From Saxidomus purpurata (Eukaryota; Mollusca; Bivalvia; Venerida; Veneridae): a stretch of DNA of 64,000 nt. The notes below the pieces were generated by a model, which was not told the DNA's origin, ran no database searches, and saw only the letters and a list, made by a program, of their open reading frames with translations. The DNA is taken from the NCBI GenBank assembly GCA_022818135.1, contig JAFMSR010000003.1:33228526-33292525 (forward strand). The letters are read 5' to 3'. Position numbers and translations under genes: made by a program. Shown here piece by piece: positions 25,501-37,500 of the stretch; within the stretch, counting starts at the first letter, position 1, and every line of letters starts with the position of its first letter.

Positions 25501-28500
25501 GATCTCAGTTTCGAGTCTGTCACCAGATGATTACAAAACATTTTCATAACAGGTGGACTGGCATATTTGCCCTAGTTCTCACTCTTAATTGTAATCCAGA
25601 ATGTCATCTATCTCAAGTTCCAGCATTTCAACCAGTATTTTTCAATGAAGGTGTACCACAACTTTATTTTACAGAGACAACAGCACAAAGTTCATTAGAT
25701 TTATTGTGTAAGTCTTTTATGGCAAAACAGTGTCTGCTTACATAAATATTCTAATCACATTTCAATTCTACTCAAATTTCAGAAGTACATTTTCCCTTTT
25801 CCTTCCATGTTACTTCCGCGTTATAAAACATTTTTGTAACATTTAAAGGTCGCTTAAAGACCTTGGATGTAAAATTACTTATAGCTCTTATGTTACCAGG
25901 AAAGATATCTGACTGGCAAAAAAATTAACTGTTATTTGTACATAAAAGCATTCCTAACAATGCATGCTGCAATAAAGGGCAGTATTTTTTTCAATGCCAG
26001 TGCAAAAAAATATGAAGCACCATATGACAATGCTTTTTTCTATGAAGATGTGACAAAAATATCAAAGAAATGAAAACATTAACATTGTTTTACACCCAAA
26101 CTAGAAATCAATTGCCTTGTTCTATGTAAATTCTGAATCCACTATATTTTGGCTTTTTTTTTTATCTTATGGGATTTGGGTAGCACAGCGAAAATACATC
26201 TGAAGGATCGTTCCTGGGCCTCATTTGAAAAGGAGTATGATAAACATAATACAAATAAACCATGCTTCACTGGTTTACTAGCTATTTACGATTCTTCATT
26301 ACAAAACGCCAAGATTGTCCACTAAATGCAACAGTCAGGTATTTCAATATAAGTCCACTTGCCTGCAAGTGGATATGATCTTACGTAGAAAAATGTTATA
26401 AACCAAATAGGTTTTCTTGTTCTAATATAGCTGATCTTGATTTAGAAATTTCATATTTTCGATAGTAATGTAACCCAGTAATATCATTTATCAGGACACA
26501 GGAAGATAAAGTTTTAGTAAAGTTTTTTCAATTTTTGGAGTCCCTACAGAGTAAACATATAGATTTGCAGATGGTCTTAGTGTGGTAGTAGTCTACATAT
26601 ATACCAAATTGCTAGAAAATGCCAAATAATATAATTTACAAGCTTTAAATGTTACTTTTTCATCACTTGTTTTGCTAACTGTTTCTAATGCAGGGTGTGT
26701 GAAAGAAGTCCATTTTTAAAGTACATACATTTTAATGTTATAACAGCCCAATGGTATGACGTCATAATTAAAGAAAGTGAACAGAAAAAATGTGGAAGAA
26801 TGTTCAATTTTGATCACAGTTTTGATTCTTGAGCCTTTGGCATAATTTGTAAAAATCTTAACGGTAGACTGACTCCACACAACTCAATCTGTCTTACATC
26901 CCAAATTTAATCTAGAGGTGTATGACTTGTGTCTAAAGTGTTCATGGGATTAAAAGATTAGATTTTATACAAGTTTGTTCACTATACTTTGCCTATTGTT
27001 CCATTACAAAAGTCAAGACCCCCTGTGTTGGGTCAAGTCCACTTGATCTCAGGGAGATCATTTGAACAATGTTATTAGCAGGTTTTCACTAGCTACATTT
27101 GTAAAACAATACATCCCCCTTAAATATTTAAGCTCTGGGCCCTGAGGTTTCAGAGAAGAAGATTTTTAAAGTTTTTCCTAAAAAGCCTGTGCAAAACTAA
27201 GAGACTACAGGCGCAGGGTCAATTTTTACCTGAGGGTCATAATTTGAACAATCTTGGTAGAGGTCCACTAAACAATGCTACATGCCAAATATCTAAGCTC
27301 TATGCATTGTGGTTTCGAAGAAGAAGATTTTTTATACAGTTTTTCCTATTTGTTGCCATAGCAACCAGAGTTCTGCATGGAATGGAATTCTTTGCACAAT
27401 TTTGGTAGAGCTTCATGCAAGGAACATCCCTGCATAGTTTCATCAACATTGGCCAAGTGGTTTCAGAGGAGATGTCATTTGAATAAAAATGTTGACGGAA
27501 GCCAGGTGAGCTAATAAGATGATCACTTTAACTGATATAACCTATCAATATGTACACTGCAACGTCTCAGGAGCAAATACCCCTTTGGAACACAGAATAT
27601 AAGATAAATGTGAAGTGTTTGTCAAAGTCTCATTGAAAAATATCACACAATGTATGTGTAAATTTTTATTATGATGTTGTTTTTTTGTTTTGTTTTTTTT
27701 AACTAGGTTAATGATGTTGATAATTCAATATTTAGTTGACTCTCGTTATCTCGAATTTCAAGGGACCAGACCTTTTACTTTGAGATAAATGAAGTTTGAG
27801 GTAAGAGGAGGGGCTTTTAGTTGTTGTTTTTTGGACGTATATGGACGTATATGGAAGAATAGTGCACTTAAGACAGGCAATCATTTGTATTTAATTTATT
27901 GATGGAAATTTTCCCTGAAACTGGAACACAAATTCAATTTTAATTACATTTTATTTTTGCATATACCCAAATAGCCCTCAGTAACAAATATCAAGCACAT
28001 CTACATGTATCGGCCCGAGCGAAAACGAAAGTACTCGTCGGGCGAAAGTGAAAGTAGCGTTTCTTGAATCGGAAGTCTGAACATTCGTATATTCTAATAA
28101 ACATAAGAACAGCATCTAACTACAAGACAAAATATTTACAGACTGATATATTCGTTGAGAAATCATCTTTTTTTTATAAAACCCTATCAGTATTATCATT
28201 TAACCTCTCAAATAAATTAAGTCTTTAAAGTAATTACCGCATTTTTCATCATTAATTACACGTAGTCACCGGCAATTAAAGTAAATCCATGAAAAACAAA
28301 CAACAATCATTACTACAAGTGTGAATTGGCATGACAACGTCTCACCCTTGCTTTGACCCGGCGCACCTTTGATCCGTCGGCGACTTTCGCACTTCAACTT
28401 AACGAGTTGACAATACACCGGAATTTGATTGACGGGACCAAAAAATCCCTTCGAGTCTCGGTATGTCAAATTTTGTCTTAAAAGGAGTTAAAGTACATAA

Positions 28501-31500
28501 ATAAAGAAAGAAATTTGACGGGACTTTAGAATTTCTTCGACTTAAACAGAAATTCGAGGTAAGCGAGTTTAAGATACTGAGAGTCAACTGTTTATATGTT
28601 TATATGTATCTAAATGTGCATCCTTCGTTAAAAAAAAATGGTATTATTATTATTATAAATGTGTTCGTTCTAGAGGTGCTGTTCTGGAGGTCAATTTCTT
28701 ACATAATTGACACAACAGAAAAGAAAAGTATGTCTATTTATTGAGGGTGTTGCTTTAGGAGATGTTGTTTAAGGAGGTTGGACTGTATATTAAATCTGAC
28801 CATTTTATGCTTCATGTTTCTACACTTGATGTGGATAAGGCCTTATTCAGATTTGTCCTATTGTTTTAGAATAGATAGGAAAATCATACTGGAAGATTTT
28901 TGCAGGAATAGAAAAATGCTTTAGACACCAAGGTCATAGTTGAACTCTGCATAAGGTTCAAATACCTGTATTTTGACTGGTACCCAGGAATGTCAGAATC
29001 ACAGTTTCTGTATGGCTGGTATCCTGATTCCTGTGTTGTCTCTAATCTCTCTGGAGTTTTACCCATAAACATGTGAGGAGAACCAGAATCCCAACTGCTC
29101 GCTCTGATGACATAAAAACATACATTCTGCATATTATCATGTACATGTATATTTAAAATCTGATTTTTTTCTTCTGAATTATTTTAAGTTTAACATCATA
29201 CTTTTGTTTGACAGGTTGAACTACCAGTGAATAGTTCCAAACCTGATGTTTGTTAACAAACAGAGTGCTGTTAAAAATAGCAGTCTCAGCTTGTAAAACG
29301 CAAACATACCATTTTGTCACAAGAATAAGTACAAAGTTCTGCAGGAATCAGGGATATAAAGGTCAAAGCAAAGAAAAGATTTATTTAACATCAAGTTTTA
29401 TAATACTTAAAATAAAATCTCTAGGGCTCTGTGATAGTCTTATAATTAAAACCAGTGAAAAACATGTAAACATTGTCCCCAGAAATTTGCTGGTAACCCT
29501 TGACAGCTGGATAGACTGAGCAACTGAGCCAATGTTAATAAGGTTCCTTGTCCAAGGAAACAAGAAACTGGCGACAAACAAGATTAAAACCTTATACTCG
29601 ACAGTCGACAATCTGATGGAAACTACCATAACTATTCAGTCACTAAAATCAACCAAGCAATTGTTATAGTTAAGCTTAACTTTAATTAAGAGAAGTGGAT
29701 CTTTCACCTACTGACCTTAAGTTAAGTAAACATGATTGTGTTGTTGTTGTTGTATGACCTGTTCCTATCATTTTTTAGAGTCATTTTACAGGCGGGCAGT
29801 TAACCTAACTGTCATTCCTGGGACAAAACAGTACTAGACTCCTATCCTCCATAAGAAATTGCCAACTCTCCTACACAAAGAGACATGGTTGGAAGCAGGG
29901 CCTGAACTCATGATCCTCAATCAATTTGAGGTTACAGTAACTTTAAGTCAGCGACTCAACTTGACCATGAGTTGGCTAAATGTACACAAGTCAAGGTCTA
30001 AGATTCAAGGATTCAATAAAAACATAAACTAATATAGAAAAATGTTCTAATTAACATATCAATGCGTACCTGGTGACTGGACTTGATGAATTGCTTCTTA
30101 TAAGATGATCTGTGTCCTGCTTCTGAATGTTATAGACCGGCAGCTGTGGCTCCGAATGTCTCGGTCTGAACAACGGACTTTCTCGTAGGGTTTTTGCTAT
30201 TGACAGGGATCCCTCTGAATGACGTTTTCGTACATAGTGCATGTCATGATGGGTCTGTTTCATATGAAGGATGCGTCTAAACTGCTGACTTCCAAACAGA
30301 GCTGACCGGCAAATGGATTCAATTATCGGAATGTACGATGACTTAATGGCGTTGATTGCATAGCTGTCAGGCAAACCTGTGCATAATAATGAAGGATAAA
30401 TTCAATTACTTTCATATCTTCTATAAATTGCAATAAACATTAGCATACACTGTCTTCAGAATTCTTCAAACCTTACAATAGAGGAACTTTTACCATTAAT
30501 TTGAAGCCACCTTAAATGAAATTGGCATATTTAAAAGTGGTGCTTTATCTAAAATACTTAACAGAAGGGAAAATGGAGTGTTTCTTCACACTGTTTTATA
30601 CAGATTCAGCAAGAGGGCCTTCATGGCCCTATATCGCTCACCTGAATACCATTGGCTATAATAAAAGGGGTCATGATTCTAACATAATTCGTAGAGGTCC
30701 ACTACACAATGCTAAGTAACATTTCAAATATCTATTATCTGCCTGTCGGCCTTGTGTTTTCCCTATATAAGCCTATGTGAAATCAAGTGACTTCCCCCTC
30801 CCGGGAAGGGGTTATTTTGACTAGGGGGTCATGATTTGAACAATCTTGGTACAGGTCAACTAGACAATGGTACATGCTAAATATCTAAGCTCTAGGCCTT
30901 GTGGTTTCAGAGAAGAAGGTTTTTAAAGTTTTTCCTATATAAGCCTACGTAAAACCAAGTGACCCCACAGGCGGGGTCAATTTTGAACTGGGGGTCATAA
31001 TTTGAACAATCTTTGTAGAGGTCCACTAGACAATGCCACATGCTAAATATCTTAGCTCCAAGTCTTGTGGTTTCAGAGAATAAAATTTTTAAAGATTTCC
31101 TATTTGTTGCCATAGCAACCAGAGTTCTGCATTGAATGAAATTCTTTGAACAAATTTGATAGAGCTTCATGCAAGGAACAACCCTGCAAAGTTTCATCAA
31201 CATTGGACCAGTGGTTTCAGAGGAGATGTCGTTTGAAGGAAATGGTGGACGGACGGACGACGTACCCCGGACGGAGAATGATCCTAATAGCTCACTCTGG
31301 CACTTTGTGCAGGGAAAAGTCGAAAAATAAAGAAAACAAAAAACAGTCAGTAACATTTAGTGGCAAAACCACAAAGCTTTTCCAAAAAAGTCTAGAAAAA
31401 AGCAAAAGGAAGCAAAGAAACACAAAAACCTTGACAGCACATGCAACAGAGGAACATCTACAGGTCCCTGACCGACCATTAACGCCTGGCGTGGGGCTGT

Positions 31501-34500
31501 GGTGATAAGTTATGAATGGGATGAGGGGGGGGGGGGGGGGGACAACAAAGTCGCAGTCTGAATGGGGGGGGGGGGGGGACTGGTTAAAGGACCCTGACTT
31601 TGGATGTCAACCCCTAGAGGACGTTGTTTTTTTTTTTGGGGGGGTTTTTTTGGGGGGGGAAAAAGGGGGGGGGGGGAAAAAAAATTTTTAATTTTTTTTG
31701 GTTCCTTTCCAATTCTTAGCATTATTTTTGCAAAGTTTCATCAAAACAGAACAAATGGCTTCAGGATGGATGTTGTCAAAAACAATTTAACTTTGGGTCT
31801 CTATTTAAACAAATCATGTCATTTCAGTACAGGTTGGTGTAAGCGTGCTTTTGTGTATATCTGATGACAACAAGAGTTCGAAAAATCGGTTTCTTCAAAT
31901 GCTGAACAAGTGGTTATAGAGATGAAGTCATTTGGAAAAGGATGTAAAGTTATTCAGCGATAGACAATGGTCCAGGCAGCACATACAAAGCTTGCTGCTC
32001 TTAGTGATCTGCTGAACACATTATAAAATACAAAGTATGGCACCATGGCTTTGCCACCAAGAGAAATTAGCTCCACTTGATATGTTAAATGCAGTGCTTT
32101 TTTGTCTAGCCTTATTGCGCAGCCCGCTATATTTAATACGTGGTTGGAAAATGTAACATGTAGGTGAAGAAGTGTATAGTTCTTTGAACAAAATGTTGTG
32201 AAAATCACCTAGGAAGTCACGATAAAAAATGGGTTGAACCAGTGTTCACTGTGTTGCTTTAAAATTGTCCAAAAAAAGATATGTGACTATGTTTTATCCA
32301 TGTTAAACGTCAATTAATTTTAATTTTGCTTGTGTAACGTCTAATAAGTAGTGAAAAGTTTTTATTGTTCGGCCAGTGTAAAAGCCGATATCGGTCAAAC
32401 ATGCCGGTATCTTCCTGTATCAGGTAAAGTGGGTCCATTACGTTACTATGACTTGATTTTTATAGTTTAATATCTACAGTCCCACTTCATTTGTTTTTGA
32501 ATGCAAAGTTTACTAACTGGTCGGGATTTTATCAGACTGGTTTACATTTCATGTTATAAGACTGGTCTAAAGCAATAAACTGACAGGTAGCCAAAGTTAA
32601 CTAATTGGTCGGTAACGTGACTTTTGGAAATCGTAATAATGTTGTTGTTGTTTCGTTTACAAACATATTGACTGCAAACAATTTTGTGAGGATAGAGGCA
32701 GGAATAGTACATTATATTCTGAGAATCACCTTAATTGAACATAGCGTAGATCATATTATAATATTGCTGCGTTAACCTTTTTTAATTAATGCTGAATGAA
32801 AATAGGGATCGTATATACAATCAAGGTCTTTCAAATAGTATATTTCAAAGACTTTGATACAATCTAATGGAAAAAAACGGAAAGAGCATAAAGACTATTT
32901 AAAGCTTTTTCATGAATATGATTTTTTTCTTTTTAAATCATAAATGATACACTGGTAATAAGAAAGAGTTACTAAATTGTAAATGTACAAACCAGATAGT
33001 CAAGTATTTGCTCTACACGAACCTGAATTTGTTCTGTCTCTGTTATAAAGTCTGTAAAATTTATTTGCATCTCCCACTTCAAAATATTTACATGAAAGCT
33101 TTGTTTCTAGGCCCGCTGTGATACATAGTATCACAGTTTTTCTTGTAGAATTCTCAGACTGTGAAATTTATTGACTGTAAGTTACATTAAGTTGCAAGAC
33201 ACAATTCTAATGCCTTCTATATCAACAGCTGAACCTACCTCAGATGTGACTATGTAATAACAATATTGAAGGCTACATACACAGTCTTTAAAAACTCACT
33301 CACCTGCCGACTGTGTTATGCGATTCATAAGTTTGTTCAGCGTACTGTTCCCGATGCTTTGGTTGTCGTACCAAACAAAGTCTGTCGGTAATACATTGCG
33401 CTTCGGTCGTTGCCAGAACGCATCTGACATTGGATGTAGATGTATAACATACTGTGTGTATGATAATACAGGGCATTTTGGATCACCTGAAAGTAAAAAA
33501 AAAACACTATCAGTTCTCTGTATACATATCTTTAAAGAAATTGACTGTAAAGTGCACAGTTCAATGTGAGCAAGAAGTACTAACAAATTCCACTCCAGTG
33601 ACTGTGACTAACCACGTCCCCCTGCCACTGCACCAGTATTTTTGTTTCAAGGAATAATTTTAGCATTCCAAATAAATAACATTGACCTTGATACCTGACT
33701 TTTCAGCCCATATAACTTGGTTTCTAATCTGACCTAAAGACCATCTAAGCAACTTTCTGCTGGTCTAAACTTTAAGTTGTACAAAAGGTTTTCTTTTCAT
33801 GCATGACCTAGTTTTACACAAAATGTGACCAATTTTTAAACTTGTCCTATCCACCAAATTTTATGATGATTGGTCACATAAAATATGGTCTCAAAATTGT
33901 TCACAAGATTTTCCTTTGATCTGACTAGGCCTCTAGTATGTTCATGAGGTTTGATGTAATTGATCACATGTGACCCAGTTTCACACCTTTACTGCAGAAA
34001 CCATCAGGATCTTCTCACAATGCGCTTCTATTTTGAAACATGTTCTCATATTCCTTTTCACAAGTAAGGTAAAGCTGTAAATTAACTATTACATAGCAAA
34101 GCCAATTTACAAGTCATGTAAGCCTACATAGAGCATAGCTTCTGGACAACACAAATGTCACATAGTAAACAGGGATTGACTTTACCTTTTGCCTTGCCAA
34201 CGGCAAATGATCATGATCTGTAATGTTGGTTACCCAATCAATTAATTGTCAGTAAACACCCCTTTGAATATTTAAAGACAGTCCTAGGTTTAGCTATGTA
34301 AGGAGTTAAAACATAATATCAGTTACATCAAAATCCAATCATATTATTGGCCCAAAATTAATCTTCTCAATAACAAAATTCTAACATTATCAGTTCTAAA
34401 GATTATCTTTAAAAAAGTTCCAACAAATCTATTATTTTGTTATAATAATGCATTCTGCAACAAGTGTTACCCATGATACAAGGGTGTGTTTTGCCAGAGT

Positions 34501-37500
34501 TTCCTTGTTTTTGGCTGGATCTTGTGCACAGCGTACAACCTCCGGCATTGACAGCAGTTCACGACATTGACTGCCGTTCCAGATTCAAATGCCTGTTTTT
34601 ACGGTGGGTAGGTATTTGTGAATGTTGTTGCCTTTTCAGTTGTCTTTGTGAGTAATGGCCAGTAATTTTTTTTTTCAACACCTGTATCTCTTTTAAAACA
34701 GAAAATTATAAGGTGACACTTGGAGAAATGTTTGAAGTTTGTCCTTGGTTATTCAGTTTTTTCATGTCTGAATATTAACACGTATTATTTATGCCTAATG
34801 CGAAAACACTTGATTTTTGTGTCACCAGAGCTTTTCTGAGAAAGTGTCACCAGAGCTTTTCAGAGAAAGTGTGACAAGAGCTTTTCAGAGAAAGTGCCAC
34901 CAAAGCTTTTCAGAGAAAGTGTCACCAGAGCTTTTCAGAGTAAGTGTGACAAGAGCTTTTCAGAGAAAGTGTCACCAGAGCTTTTCAGAGGAAGTGTCAC
35001 ACGAGCATTTAAGAAAAAGTGTCATTAAATGCTCAACTATCTTTCATTTCATTGACCGAGCAATTTACCTTCCTCTCAAATTATGAAATTTCATTATTCA
35101 AATATTTATTGTACTATGAAGATTTTCTGTGACATGTTTGCCTACAAGAGGATCACCAGTCAGACTGTGCATTTATCTGGCAGTCCAAAGCTCTACCTAT
35201 TCAGGTAGCTGTCATAAGCCAAACTTAAACTTAACAGAGAACCACAGCTAGGTTTCAAGCTTCTTTTTTTACTATCAACAGTCAATCTGCATTGCTTTGG
35301 CTGGGTATGAGCCATTGAGTACAGATGGGGCTAATTCTAGTTTGATTTGTCTGGGTATGAGCCATGGATGATGTTAATTCTAGTTTGATATAGCTGGGTA
35401 TGTGTCACTATGTGCCATGCAGTAAATCTGCAGCCTGTCTTTTTGCAACAAAACAACAACCCAGTTTTCTTTTTTATTGATGTGGCATCAATACAGCGCC
35501 AAATATGGCACCCATTTAAGATCAGACAGTGCTACTACACTAAAAGTGACACAGTCAGATTACTATCCTTAACAATCTGGAATGTCCTATCATTGTCTGA
35601 ATGCAATCGTGTATGTTCGTAACAGAGTCCTACAGATCGAAAATGATCTGGAGAGGTCGGCCTAACACTTTCGACAGTTAGGTGTGTCCAGTTACATCGG
35701 GAAACTCAGCTGATTTTACTTGTGTGGCTACTCTATTGTTCTCTTAATTGTTCTTTTCGTCATTTAAGAGAAAAAATAGCCACATAAGAGCTTACAGAAT
35801 GAATGACATTAAAGAGTATTTACTGTTATCGATTGTTCCTGTAGCCATCTAAGTATCCAAATGTAAGCACAGACGGACAAAGCGATCTTTATGTATCGCC
35901 TTTTCTCCGAAAGGACAAAACAAAAATGCAACCTCCTTTACTTAAATGAGCCTATCTTGGCATAAAGGGGTGTCATCTAAAGTTGATGGGAATATTTCAC
36001 TTGTAAGGTGATCTTTACTTAAATATTCTACAGATTATAATTTGAGGTATTAAATGTTTCAAAGTTTTATTCAAACAATAGTCTTAACACTTCCATTGAT
36101 AAGTTAATATGTTCCTCTATTTGTGAAAGCTCTTCATCAAAATAACTTAAAAAGAAAATTTACCATACTCATACTCACATTTGTTGTACCTCGGAAGTGC
36201 ACACCCCACAGTTTCCTTTCACCACATTTTGTGGTGTTGGGAAGCGTTAATCACCTGCGATGGGGGAGGTATCATTTACACATTCATAAAAAACAACTTG
36301 AAAATGGAGTCTGATAAAGAGATGAAAATGCAAAAGTAGAATGACACTTACTCAAAAAGTGGCCGTAAATAACAGAAGTTAATAAGGACTAATCAGCATA
36401 ACTACAACATGATGAAACAAACTGTTCACAACTCAATGCTTATTAACAACTGTCCACATTTTGTCCAAGTGTGATAGCTGTATGTTAGACTATCACGTTT
36501 CTATGGTAACTCGGTAAATTGCTTTACACCACAGTAAATTCAGTAAACTTGTGCTTCTTTGTTTAAAATTACAAGAGCCACAAAAATACATGTACTTATC
36601 AGAACAATTATCACCTGGCATACAGTGCCTACACTGGTCAGAGTTAGATATACAGGAACTAAATCAGTTTATACAAGGAAATGGTAAAACGTTCCTTTAA
36701 CTCACAATATTTATATTCTAAAAAATTATCTGAATTGTGGCGTCAATATTAGGTACGCATCAGTATAGTTATTACAACTTCAAAAAGCTAATCACATGTC
36801 CAAAACGTCAAACATGCATTTCCATCTTCAACATGACAACACTAGTTATTTAATTAACTTCAAAATATATTGCAATAAAGGCTGTCATGAAAAGATTGGC
36901 AATTACTGAAGACTTTTTTTAATAGTGACTGAAATATTTTCTTGGAGGCAATATGGAACAGGGAGCTAATTTAAAAATACAGTTCATTATAATGGATCTT
37001 ATATATTTAACTTTTACCAGTTGTCTTCTGATCCATTGTAAGGATACAATAGATATTCTTTTAAAGTCAGATGAATAATGGCTAGATTAATAAATGTAGA
37101 AAAGGGGAATAAGTATATAATGTTTAAAGAGTAAAATTTGCGACTCGGCAAAGAAGTCCCTGTCACATGTCTAACTTTGCCTATTCTGCAGATCAAAGCG
37201 AAATCAAAGTCGCCGCCAAAATTCCGATGACGTATTTTGACCTTTGACTCAATTAACTGTCTGGCGAGTAGTCAGCATAGAAAATAAATACTAACTTAAT
37301 TCAATCTGAGGTTAATTCCTTTAAGAGATGCAATGTTTAAATGAAAAGGCAATGAATATAGGAAAAACTTGAAAGACAGACAGACATTGGTGAAGTGATT
37401 CCTATGTGTATGGCTGCTCCTTTAGAGTCAGATGATACGAAAATTGTGGTGCTTGGATGTAAAAACAGTTATGTATCATACGCCTATGGCTTTTCTGTCT

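Noticed and set aside
25374..25745. 123-residue plus-strand frame with a hydrophobic N-terminus
   Set aside because: Starts in an AAAC microsatellite within an intron of the opposite-strand gene, has no domain and no splice partner; the apparent signal peptide is a T-rich artefact.
31510..31864. Gly/Pro/Phe/Lys-rich frames on both strands
   Set aside because: Translations of poly-G, poly-T and poly-A runs, probably sequencing noise.
34800..35030. CRISPR-like array
   Set aside because: Directly abutting 25-bp repeats with no unique spacers in a eukaryotic intron; a minisatellite.
34817..35086. 89-residue plus-strand frame of repeated MCHQSFSEKVSPELF-like peptides
   Set aside because: It is the translation of a 25-bp minisatellite that has no stop in any phase; no start context, domain or splice support.
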